Below are positions 1 to 6,476 of a stretch of DNA of 20,058 nt, one piece after another (within the stretch, counting starts at the first letter, position 1; each line of letters opens with the position of its first letter). The translations under genes were made by a program, and so were the position numbers. The notes under the pieces are model-generated. The model did no database searches. It was not told the DNA's origin and saw only the letters and a list, made by a program, of their open reading frames with translations. The stretch is from Chloroflexia bacterium (GTDB lineage Bacteria > Chloroflexota > Chloroflexia > Thermomicrobiales > UBA6265): the NCBI GenBank assembly GCA_013696265.1, contig JACCYX010000187.1, positions 1 to 20,058 on the forward strand, written 5' to 3'.

Positions 1-722
1 GTTGAAGAAGCGAACGTTGATCCAGACGTAGCCGTTCGCCTCCTGGGCCCGCTCCGCCGTGACCTCGCCGGCTGTCCCGGTCGGGACGGTGCCGACGATC
101 GACCCGCCGAAACCGGCCGCGGACCGCACCCGCAAGGGACCATCCGTAACTTCGATCCGGGGGCGGCCGGTGCCGGGTCCGGTGGTGAACACGGACGTGG
201 CGAGCCAGCCGCCAGTGCCCGCAATCGCGACCTCGTACCAGGTGTACCCGTTCGCGGATTGCGGGTAACCCCGGATGATGCCTTCCGTGCCATTGGCGAG
301 CTTCCTGGTCACGCCGTACCCGGTTCCCGGACCGCCGCGGAGGTTGGCCGCACCGCCGTTGGCCGTGGCGACGTGGATCACGGTTCCGATCGCGAGTCCG
401 CCCTGCCTGGGTGGCGACAGGAACTTGCTGGCGACGAACCCTTCGGTGCCCGACGACTGGATCCGGATCTTGCTCCAGGCGTAGCCGTCGACGGTGCCGG
501 CCGATCCCAGGAGGGTGACCGCCAGGCCGATCCCAAGGGGCCGTACACCTGGAAACCAAGGCCGGGGCCGGAGCGCAGCCGAACCCCGTTCGTGTTGATG
601 ACGCGGGTATCGGTTGATTGGGCGGTGACGGAACCAACCGCCAGCAAGGTTGGGACGATGGCCAATGCCGCAGCCGACCCGGCGAGAAAACGACGACGCG
701 AGATGACGGTGTGAAAGACCAT
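1..722 (-). pseudogene. Tat-exported triple-SH3b protein, copy 1 (frameshifted, 3' end outside window)
   Basis: The start at 722 is preceded by a GGGAG ribosome-binding site. The product begins MVFHTVISRRRFLAG, a twin-arginine signal followed by a hydrophobic stretch ending near VTAQ, so export by Tat is likely. Three bacterial SH3 (SH3b) repeats follow, each with an LRxRxGPGxG-like opening and a GYxW strand (GPGLGF, GPGTGY and a degenerate third). The frame breaks in a G/C run at about 533-542: one missing base moves the second half into another frame, which then reads open to base 1. Without the shift the product would be about 240 residues, with only a few missing past the window edge. SH3b repeats usually bind cell-wall or surface ligands; the ligand here is unknown. 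The shift could be true decay or a homopolymer sequencing error. Confidence 0.8.
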
Positions 723-1114
723 GAGACCACTCCCTCGAGCGCGATGTCCCTGGTTGGAGCTTCCCAGCGTGTCCACCCGGACTGGCGGTGCCGTATCGAT
801 TGTGCCGTTTTTTCTTACCCTGTCCCTGAAACGGGTGGGGACCATCCGTGGTTTCGCTGGAACTGAACGTCGGCCGGCACGATCCCGCCGCCGGTGGCTT
901 GCCCCAAATCGGGCACCGTCCGAGGGCGCCACGCATGACTTTGCATGGGCGGGGACAGTCAACCACCATGCAGTTCGCTGAAGAGGCATCAGTCCACATG
1001 AGAAGCGCAAACGTCGGTTGGCGCAGGCACGCCACGCAACATCTTGTGGCACACCCCCGTCCGAACCCGCGCGCCGCGCTGGCGCGGACCACGATGCGGG
1101 ACGGCCAACGAATC
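723..1114. other. Gene-free spacer with the 5' leader of SH3b copy 1
   Basis: No supported gene lies here. On the minus strand about 110 bases before the copy 1 start resemble the region before copy 2. Shared blocks include CAGGGTAAG, AATCGAT, ACGCTGGGAA and CCAACCAGGGACATC. This is the duplicated promoter and leader region. I cannot assign -35 and -10 boxes with confidence. Nothing recognisable is visible in about 860-1110. Confidence 0.5.
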
Positions 1115-1142
1115 ACGCCCCGGTCAGCGTTGACCAGGGCGT
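1115..1142 (-). terminator. Hairpin downstream of SH3b copy 2
   Basis: Arms 1115-1126 and 1131-1142 pair over 12 bases with one mismatch around a GCGT loop. The hairpin lies 50 bases past the copy 2 stop codon in its transcription direction. No U-run follows, so termination is inferred from position and stem strength only. Confidence 0.4.
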
Positions 1143-1191
1143 GTCTTGACTCAGAACCTGGTTAGATCCAGAAGAGGAATTTCTTGGCCAC

Positions 1192-1950
1192 CTAGCCCCT
1201 GAGCCCGCCGTTGAACTGGACATTGACCCACACGTACCCATCGGCTTCCCGCGGCTTGTCGGTTGTGACGAACCCGGTCGCCTCCTGAGGCCGCCGCGAC
1301 GTGACTTCGCCAGCCGTTCCGGTGGGACGGTGCCGACGATCGAACCGTCGGGGCCGGCCATCGACCGCACCCGCGGGGTCCATCCGTTATCTCGATCCGG
1401 CGCCTGGCGCCAGGACCGAGGTCACGATCCACCCCGTCACGTTTCCGAATGAGACCTTGTGCCAGAAGTACCCGGTGGCCTCGACTGGCCCGTCCTTGAT
1501 CGTGCCGGTGGTGCCGGTGGAAAGCGTCGCCATCACGCGGTAGCCAGTTCCCGGCCCGCTCCGCAGGTTGCCCCTGCCGCCACCGGCTTCGACATGGACC
1601 GTCTGGCCAATTTCGAATCCATCCGAGGGGGCGGTGGTGAGGAATTTGAACGCGACAAAACCGGTCTTGCCTGATGAAACCACCCGAACCTTGACCCACT
1701 CGTACCCGTCGGCCCTTCCACCCGAGGCGAGGCGCTCGACCCTCGCCCCCATGGAGAGCGAGGCCAGGATTTTGTAGCCGAGTCCCGGACCCGACCGGAG
1801 ACGGAGTCCTGGCTTGGCGGTCGCGAAGAACTCGGATGCGGTCGCCCCGGCGGGCGACGGCGCCAGCAATGCCGGCGCGATGGCGAGAACGGCGGCGCCC
1901 GCCGACCCAATGACAAAACGACGACGCGAGACGATTGTGTGAAGAACCAT
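1192..1950 (-). pseudogene. Tat-exported triple-SH3b protein, copy 2 (three single-base deletions)
   Basis: The start at 1950 has a GAGGAG ribosome-binding site. MVLHTIVSRRRFVIG opens a Tat signal ending near AGATA. SH3b repeats 1 and 2 are intact (GPGLGY, GPGTGY, GYEW, GYFW). Reading ends at a TAA at 1387, after SVLAPGAGSR. The third SH3b repeat is still recognisable beyond it but is spread over three frames: RIEITDGP, then RVRSMAGPDGSIVGTV, then TGTAGEVTSRR to the stop at 1192. Comparison with copy 1 places a one-base loss near 1400, 1378 and 1330. The three losses sum to one codon, so the last segment is back in the original frame, but the TAA lies before it. If expressed, the product would be a two-SH3b protein of about 187 residues. 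Decay or assembly error remain alternatives. Confidence 0.8.
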
Positions 1951-2097
1951 GAGACCACTCCTCTGAGCGTGATGTCCCTGGTTGGAGTTTCCCAGCGTTT
2001 CCACCTGGACGAACGGACCTGCATCGATTAGGACCCACTTACCCTGACTCGTATAACGGCTGAGGAACCCCGTTGGTTCCGCGGTGGATCAAGGAAT

Positions 2098-2135
2098 GTG
2101 GGCCCGTCCTCCTGCTGCCGGGAGGACGGGCCCAC
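2098..2135. terminator. Perfect 15-bp stem-loop
   Basis: Arms 2098-2112 (GTGGGCCCGTCCTCC) and 2121-2135 are exact reverse complements around an 8-base loop. It lies downstream of SH3b remnant 3 and upstream of copy 2, both on the minus strand, so it could terminate the former. No T-tract follows on either strand. Confidence 0.45.
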
Positions 2136-2144
2136 GTCGGTTGG

Positions 2145-2206
2145 GTAGGGGAGGCCCTGTGTGGCCGCCCGGCGTGAAGCGGAGGCGACCAGGCCGGACA
2201 CCCTAC
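2145..2206. repeat. GTAG-type REP hairpin, possibly a head-to-head pair
   Basis: GTAG at 2145-2148 is followed by an 8-bp stem (2149-2156 with 2163-2170, one A.G mismatch) and a CTGTGT loop. A minus-strand GTAGGG ends the segment at 2201-2206 and includes the stop codon of SH3b remnant 3. That second half has no clear stem, so the pair is tentative, but the left hairpin is clear. Confidence 0.55.
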
Positions 2207-2397
2207 GTGATCTTGAGGTACTTCGTGGACACCCAGCCGCCCATCTCCCGCACACTCTCGAACGTGACCTCGGCCCACTGGTGTCGGTCAGCCTGGACGA
2301 AGGCGGACTGCTTCAGCCGGCCGCGATGCCCGGTCTGGACCGTACCGACGATAGCCGCGGATCAGTTCCCTGCGTGCCGGACACGCGGTTTCGAGGG
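2203..2397 (-). pseudogene. SH3b-domain remnant, copy 3
   Basis: The minus strand encodes one C-terminal SH3b domain ending in a TAG at 2203. Its reading begins IVGTVQTGHRGRLKQ at 2352 and continues through QWAEVTF, MGGWVS and KYLKIT. The in-frame sequence before 2352 hits a TGA, while a neighbouring frame gives a weak continuation (RVSGTQGTDPR), as expected of a frameshifted domain start. No signal peptide or start codon remains. The divergent exporter gene begins just upstream. The domain differs in sequence from the third repeats of copies 1 and 2, so it is an older or distinct paralogue. Confidence 0.6.
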
Positions 2398-2432
2398 TGA
2401 TATGCCACAATGCCGTGACGGTTTCGTCGGCA

Positions 2433-3206
2433 ATGGGAACGGGTCACGGGTTGGGTTCAGGCTTCGAGAGGGACAACGCACCGGCCCGCGACATGTTCAC
2501 CGGCGACGGTGTCCGGCGCGGCATCCAAGCCGCCATCCCGATGGGGATCGGGGTTGCGGTCTACGGGGTGGTCTTTGGGTTGCTCGCGCGCCAGGTGGGC
2601 CTGACCGTCGCCGAAAACCTGCTGATGAACGTGTTCGTTTTCGCGGGCGCGGCGCAGATCGCCTCGCTCGACATGTGGGCGTACCCGCTGCCGATCCTGT
2701 CGATCGTCGCCACCACGCTGCTCATCAACCTCAGGCTGATCCTGCTCGGCGCGGCCGCCCGCCCGTGGCTGCGGGAACTGCCGGACCGGAAGGTGTACCC
2801 GATGCTGCACATCATGGCCGACGAAGGCTGGGCGGTGGCGATGAACGCCCGCCGCCGGGGCGAGCGTGACATCGGCTTCTTCCTGGGGGCCAACCTCTTC
2901 GTCGCCCTCTGTTGGCTGCCGTCGGTCGTCGCCGGGCACCTGGCCGGGGGCGGGGTTGGGGATCCGGCGGCGGTCGGGCTCGATTTCGCCTTCACCACGA
3001 TCTTCGCCGCCACCCTGTTCAGCGGCTACCGCGCCCGCTTCGATCTCGTGCCGTGGGGAGCGGCTGGCGCGGCGGCGTTGCTGGCCTGGTGGCTGCTGCC
3101 GGGCACCTGGTACGTGTTGGTCGGGGGAATCACGGGGTTCCTGACCGGGTTCGCCTTTGGGAAACCGGCCTTCGCGCCGGGGCCGATGATCGATGGCGCG
3201 CCGTGA
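2433..3206 (+). CDS. azlC: AzlC-family branched-chain amino acid exporter, large subunit
   Basis: The 257-residue product is strongly hydrophobic with several membrane segments. It has the AzlC-like N-terminal pattern RRGIQAAIPMGIGVAVYGVVF followed by an FAGAAQIASLDMWA segment and INLRLILLGAAARPWL, typical of the family. In B. subtilis, AzlC with AzlD exports branched-chain amino acids and confers azaleucine resistance; the substrate here is inferred. The gene overlaps azlD by three bases. The start is uncertain: a GTG at 2397, an ATG at 2433 and an ATG at 2493 are all in frame and none has a strong ribosome-binding site. I chose 2433 as the middle option; conserved sequence begins only after 2493. 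Confidence 0.85.
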   Translation: MGTGHGLGSGFERDNAPARDMFTGDGVRRGIQAAIPMGIGVAVYGVVFGLLARQVGLTVAENLLMNVFVFAGAAQIASLDMWAYPLPILSIVATTLLINLRLILLGAAARPWLRELPDRKVYPMLHIMADEGWAVAMNARRRGERDIGFFLGANLFVALCWLPSVVAGHLAGGGVGDPAAVGLDFAFTTIFAATLFSGYRARFDLVPWGAAGAAALLAWWLLPGTWYVLVGGITGFLTGFAFGKPAFAPGPMIDGAP

Positions 3207-3505
3207 CGATCCACGCGAGCGCGTTGCTGGCGATCGCCCTGATGGCGGTCGTGACCTACGCCTGCCGGGCTGGCGGCTACTGGCTGATGGGCCGGGTCAC
3301 GATGTCGCCGCGGGTCGAGATCGGCCTCACCTACCTCCCCGGCGCCGTGCTGGTGTCGCTGGTCGCTCCCGCCATGGCGGAAGAGGGCATTCCGGGCGTC
3401 TGCGCCGTGGCCGTGACCGCGATCGCGATGCGGAAGACGAACAACCTGCTCATCGCCATGCTGACCGGCATCGGCACGGTTTGGCTGGCGCGGCAGATAA
3501 TCTAA
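3203..3505 (+). CDS. azlD: AzlD-family branched-chain amino acid exporter, small subunit
   Basis: The product is a 100-residue hydrophobic protein with three to four membrane segments. It carries the AzlD signature of a YACRAGGYWLMGR loop, a Y-L-P-G-A segment (LTYLPGAVLVSL) and a C-terminal RKTNNLLIAMLTGIG helix. It starts at a GTG whose last two bases are the first two of the azlC TGA stop (GTGA overlap), which implies translational coupling and a 1:1 complex. Length and order match azlCD pairs elsewhere. A REP-type hairpin starts one base after the stop codon. Confidence 0.85.
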   Translation: MTIHASALLAIALMAVVTYACRAGGYWLMGRVTMSPRVEIGLTYLPGAVLVSLVAPAMAEEGIPGVCAVAVTAIAMRKTNNLLIAMLTGIGTVWLARQII

Positions 3506-3506
3506 C

Positions 3507-3531
3507 GTAGGGGAGCACCTTGTGTGCGCCC
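3507..3531 (+). repeat. GTAG-type REP hairpin
   Basis: GTAG at 3507-3510 is followed by the stem GGGAGCAC (3511-3518), loop CTTGT and GTGCGCCC (3524-3531), with one A.G mismatch at the same position as in the 2145 copy. The stem bases differ from other copies but still pair. The element lies directly after azlD and may also end its transcript. Confidence 0.7.
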
Positions 3532-3593
3532 GAATAGACATCGGTATCCGTCGGACCGTGGGGTGCGAGGACGCAGGTCAGAAAGGACCATCA

Positions 3594-4106
3594 ATGACCG
3601 AAACGCAATCGATGCCGTCGAACGGGGCGGAACTGCTGCACGATCTCGATATTCGCTGGCGCGAATACGTGGTCTACGTCGACGGTTTGACCCACGAGCA
3701 GTGGACGGTCCCGGCCGATCCCGCCGGCTGGACGGCGAGCGACCACGTCGCCCACGTCACCGCCTGGGACCAGGCGGTCGCCGCGCTCCTGCGCGACCGT
3801 ACGCCCATGCAACGGACCCTGGAGGTGTCGGACGCGGCCTGGGCCGGCGGCATGGACGCGATCAACGAGGAGGTCCGGCAACGGACGATGGGCCGCTCGG
3901 TTGGCACGCTGAAGTCGGAGCGCGACGCGACCTTCGCCGACCTGCGGGCGGTGGTGGCCGGGATTTCGGACGACGACCTGGAACGGCCCGGCGGCGAGGT
4001 CGGTCTCGACGAAGACGGAAAATGCCTGCGCGAAGTGCTGGTACGTTACCTCGGCGGTCACTATGATAAGCATCGTCAATACATCGTCACGCTCATCGAG
4101 GGATAG
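3594..4106 (+). CDS. ClbS/DinB-like four-helix-bundle protein, copy 1
   Basis: The ATG at 3594 has an AGAAAGGA ribosome-binding site and gives 170 residues, normal for the family. AELLHDLDIRWREYVVYVD, then GWTASDHVAHVTAWDQ (about 45-60) and a late YLGGHYDKHRQYI (about 152-164) match the DinB/ClbS-DfsB (DUF1706) helical-bundle pattern. The histidines available for a metal site, H51/H54 and H156/H160, are all present. Members of this superfamily act in thiol-dependent detoxification, in hydrolysis of reactive metabolites such as colibactin (ClbS), or have no known role. No substrate can be assigned. A paralogue follows 35 bases downstream, so the two are probably co-transcribed. Confidence 0.7.
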   Translation: MTETQSMPSNGAELLHDLDIRWREYVVYVDGLTHEQWTVPADPAGWTASDHVAHVTAWDQAVAALLRDRTPMQRTLEVSDAAWAGGMDAINEEVRQRTMGRSVGTLKSERDATFADLRAVVAGISDDDLERPGGEVGLDEDGKCLREVLVRYLGGHYDKHRQYIVTLIEG

Positions 4107-4141
4107 TCGATCCGGACTCCCTTGAGGGAGGAACGTGGATC

Positions 4142-4657
4142 ATGGCCGAGGCACGTCAGGAACCGCACAACCAGGCCCAACTGCTGGAAGCCATCGCGGT
4201 CAGTTGGAATCCCTGCGTGACCCTGATCGACGCGCTTGCCGACGACCAATGGGTTGGCCCAACCGACGGCCAGGGCTGGACGGTCAAGGACCACGTCGCC
4301 CACGTCACCGCCTGGGAAAACGTGGTGATCGAGGTCTTCCGCAACGGCTCGCCGCCGTACGCGACCTTGCGAATGCCGGAGGCCGACTGGCGGGCGACCG
4401 GCATCGAGGGGGCCGACGCCCTGATCCACGCCCAGAAGGTCGGCCAATCCCTCCGGCGAGTGAAGGTCAACCGGGATGTCACCCATGCCCGGGTCGTGAC
4501 GATTCTCTCCGAACTCCCGGAAGACGATCTCAGGCGGCCATTCAGCGAGTTCGGCGTGGTCGGCGCCGATCGGACCGTGCTGGTCGAAATGATGGACTAC
4601 CTCGTCAACCGCTACGACGCCCTTTGCGCCTCAATCAAGGCCCTCGTCAGGGCTTGA
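4142..4657 (+). CDS. ClbS/DinB-like four-helix-bundle protein, copy 2, altered C-terminal site
   Basis: The ATG at 4142 is preceded by GGGAGGA and gives 171 residues. The layout matches the upstream gene: an AQLLEAIAVSW first helix, the GW-T-KDHVAHVTAWEN segment (about 45-60) almost identical to copy 1, and a final helix. In that last helix the two histidines of copy 1 are replaced: GHYDKHR becomes NRYDALC (H to R, H to L). If the family metal site uses these residues, this copy cannot bind metal in the usual way and may be a structural partner or have changed function. The two genes form a tandem duplication with strong divergence outside the core motif. Confidence 0.7.
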   Translation: MAEARQEPHNQAQLLEAIAVSWNPCVTLIDALADDQWVGPTDGQGWTVKDHVAHVTAWENVVIEVFRNGSPPYATLRMPEADWRATGIEGADALIHAQKVGQSLRRVKVNRDVTHARVVTILSELPEDDLRRPFSEFGVVGADRTVLVEMMDYLVNRYDALCASIKALVRA

Positions 4658-4734
4658 CCCTCACCTAACGTCAGGCGGTATCGTCGTTTCCAGTCGGGCG
4701 CGATCGGCGCCCGGCTTCGAGGAAGGACGCCGGC

Positions 4735-5514
4735 GTGAGCGAACTCATCGCACGCTCCCTCACCGTGGGGAACGTGGCCGGCATCTCCGGTGTGTCGGTC
4801 CGGACGTTGCACCACTACGAGAAAATCGGCCTGCTGGTTCCGGCGGGGCGCTCCGACGCCGGGTATCGCCTGTACAGCGATGCCGATTGCGACCGGCTTT
4901 CCCGGATTTTGTACTACCGGGAACTCGGTTTCCCCCTCGATGGTATCGCCACCCTGCTCGACGATCCGCAACAGGATCGCTACGAGCATCTGGAACGGCA
5001 GCGCACGCTCCTGCGAGAGCGGCTGGCGCGGATTCAGGCGATGGTGGCGTCGCTCGAACGAGAGATGGAGGCACACATGACCGGCTACAACCTGACGCCG
5101 GAAGAACGACTGGACGTCTTCGGCGATTTCGACCCGGCCCAATACGAAGACGAAGCGCGCGAACGGTGGGGCGAATCCGACGCTTTCAAGCAGTCTCAGG
5201 CTCGAGCCAGGAGCTACACGAAGGAGGGCTGGAAGGCGATCCAGGCGGAGATGGACCGTTTCAACGGCCTCTTCGTCAAAGCGATGAACGCCGGAACGCC
5301 CGCCACCAGCCAGGCCGTGATGGCCCTCGCCGAGGAGCATAGCCAGCACATCAGCCGCTGGTTCTACGAGTGTTCGTACGAGATTCATCGCGGCCTGGGG
5401 ACGATGTACGTCGACGACCCGCGGTTCACCGCGAACATCGACAAGGACGCGCCCGGCCTCGCCGCCTACCTGCGCGAGGCGATCGTCGCCAACGCCGACC
5501 GGGCGGAATCGTAG
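4735..5514 (+). CDS. MerR-family transcriptional regulator with TipAS domain
   Basis: The GTG start at 4735 follows GAGGAAGGA. The 259-residue product opens with a MerR winged helix-turn-helix (about 8-80; VSVRTLHHYEKIGLL, then GYRLYSDADCDRL). A coiled-coil helix follows (about 80-115, rich in E, R and L), then a TipAS ligand-binding domain (about 130-255; W-G-SDAFKQSQ, HSQHISRWFY, DPRFTANIDKDAPGLAAYL). In Streptomyces TipA this domain binds thiopeptide antibiotics and the regulator activates its target promoters. The ligand here is unknown. No TipA-style internal start producing the domain alone is obvious. The nearest possible targets are the flanking genes. The stop codon is part of a GTAGGG that precedes a terminator hairpin. 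Confidence 0.85.
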   Translation: MSELIARSLTVGNVAGISGVSVRTLHHYEKIGLLVPAGRSDAGYRLYSDADCDRLSRILYYRELGFPLDGIATLLDDPQQDRYEHLERQRTLLRERLARIQAMVASLEREMEAHMTGYNLTPEERLDVFGDFDPAQYEDEARERWGESDAFKQSQARARSYTKEGWKAIQAEMDRFNGLFVKAMNAGTPATSQAVMALAEEHSQHISRWFYECSYEIHRGLGTMYVDDPRFTANIDKDAPGLAAYLREAIVANADRAES

Positions 5515-5546
5515 GGTTGGACGGGCCGGTCACTCGACCGGCCCGT
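5511..5546 (+). terminator. Strong hairpin after the MerR gene, with GTAG at its 5' side
   Basis: An 11-bp perfect stem (5521-5531 with 5536-5546, arm ACGGGCCGGTC) encloses an ACTC loop right after the stop codon. A T5 run occurs at 5563-5567, some distance away. The hairpin is preceded by GTAGGGTTG (5511), whose TAG is the MerR stop codon. That makes it look like a REP element doing terminator duty, although the loop differs from the other copies. Confidence 0.65.
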
Positions 5547-5567
5547 TCGGCACGTCTAACGCTTTTT

Positions 5568-5697
5568 GTCATTTCGAGCTTGCGAGAAATCCCTGTGCGA
5601 AGCACTCGGCGGCGTAGCCGACGCTCGGGACGAGGAAAGACCGGACCGGCTTCGCCGGAAGCGCTTCGCGCAGGGATCCCTCGTTTCTCGGGATGAC
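5568..5697 (+). repeat. 130-bp MITE-like repeat, copy 1
   Basis: The first 44 bases are identical to those at 13296 and the total length is the same. The ends are GTCATTTCGAG and, inverted, GTCATCCCGAG. About 38 bases at each end form an imperfect terminal inverted repeat that includes ATCCCTGYGCGAAGC. The interior holds two small hairpins. No coding capacity is visible. It sits between the MerR terminator and the 3' end of the thioredoxin-like gene. Confidence 0.8.
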
Positions 5698-5740
5698 GGT
5701 CGTTGGTTTGGGGGGGGGCGGGATTCGCTAGCTGAGTCGA

Positions 5741-6325
5741 TCACGGAATCCGCTTCGCCCAGATCGAATCGGGGAACCGTTCGAGCAATTCCGCCCATTC
5801 GGCATTGGCCGAGTCGGAGGACTTCCCGTCCCGGAAGTAGGCCGCGATGCCGCGCCAGTAGATCGCCTCCGGCGTGAGCGGGCCATGCGGGGCGCGGTCG
5901 CGGACCTCCGTGAAGAGGCCGATGGCCTTGTCATAGCCCTTCCACCGCATCGCGGCCAGGCCCTCGCCGATGTCGAGGATATCCAGGAACTCGGCGGGCG
6001 GCAGGTAATTGACCGAGGTGTAACGCACTTTGGCGCTGTGGTCGGCAATCAGGATCGACGGCGTCCAGAACACCTGGTGCTGGCGGGTGAACTCGCGGTC
6101 CTGGAAGAGGTCGAGCTTCAGCGGCACGAACCGGGCGGCGATGGCCTGGGCCACGGTGGGGTCGCTGAAGGTCACGTCGTCCAGCTTGTCGCAGCCGCCG
6201 CAATCGTCCTGGTAGACATCGATCAGGATCGGCTTGCGTTCCTTGCGCGCCCGGACGGACGCTTCGGCAAGGTCGTGCATCCAGTCGACGGTGGCGGATT
6301 CGGCGCTCGGGGTGGTGGCGATCAT
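5741..6325 (-). CDS. Thioredoxin-fold protein with CGGC site and TPR-like tail
   Basis: The ATG at 6325 has an AGGAGC ribosome-binding site. The 194-residue product has no signal peptide, so it is probably cytoplasmic. The thioredoxin fold spans about 14-125: KPILIDVYQDDCGGC with a redox C42-G-G-C45 pair, and WTPSILI with the cis-proline at about 89. The C-terminal part (about 125-190) is helical with a TPR-like look (GYDKAIGLF, AIYWRGIAAYF). It resembles the thioredoxin_7/DUF255-like group, which reduces or isomerises disulfides; the partner is unknown. CGGC instead of the usual CGPC predicts an altered redox potential. It is divergent from tyrS over a short AT-rich promoter region. Confidence 0.75.
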   Translation of the reverse strand: MIATTPSAESATVDWMHDLAEASVRARKERKPILIDVYQDDCGGCDKLDDVTFSDPTVAQAIAARFVPLKLDLFQDREFTRQHQVFWTPSILIADHSAKVRYTSVNYLPPAEFLDILDIGEGLAAMRWKGYDKAIGLFTEVRDRAPHGPLTPEAIYWRGIAAYFRDGKSSDSANAEWAELLERFPDSIWAKRIP

Positions 6326-6355
6326 TGGCTGCTCCTGACGGCGGCGTCGTTTTCA

Positions 6356-6371
6356 ATACTTCATTAAGTAT
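6356..6371. promoter_or_regulatory. AT-rich palindrome in the trx-like/tyrS divergent promoter
   Basis: ATACTT-CATT-AAGTAT is a perfect 6-bp inverted repeat in a markedly AT-rich patch of otherwise GC-rich DNA. On the minus strand it overlaps TATACT, a fair -10 box for the thioredoxin-like gene. It is a candidate operator. No convincing -35 is visible. Confidence 0.3.
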
Positions 6372-6407
6372 AGCATGAGGCGTGCGGCGACCGTGGCGCG
6401 GTGGTCC

Positions 6408-6415
6408 TATACAAT
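6408..6415 (+). promoter_or_regulatory. Possible -10 element for tyrS
   Basis: TATACAAT contains TACAAT, five of six matches to the -10 consensus, 61 bases before the tyrS start. No good -35 is present at 17 bases, so this is weak. No T-box leader structure is apparent in the short leader. Confidence 0.25.
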
Positions 6416-6476
6416 GGCGGTGGTTCGCCCCTGTGAACCGTTGCCATTCCTTTTGCGATACCCGCGGGAACCGCTC

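Noticed and set aside
378..1052. SH3b copy 1 starting at 1052
   Set aside because: The extension has no conserved sequence. The twin-arginine signal and ribosome-binding site fix the start at 722, and the last part of this frame is the post-frameshift reading.
5568..5697. An insertion sequence
   Set aside because: The 130-bp unit has no transposase and no visible target-site duplication, so only a MITE-like repeat is claimed.
5710..5718. A run of nine G near the 3' end of the thioredoxin-like gene as a phase-variable site
   Set aside because: It lies outside any coding region and promoter. It only shows that homopolymer length errors could occur in this assembly.
6330..6476. A T-box riboswitch before tyrS
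   Set aside because: The leader is short, with no specifier-loop or antiterminator T-box sequence.
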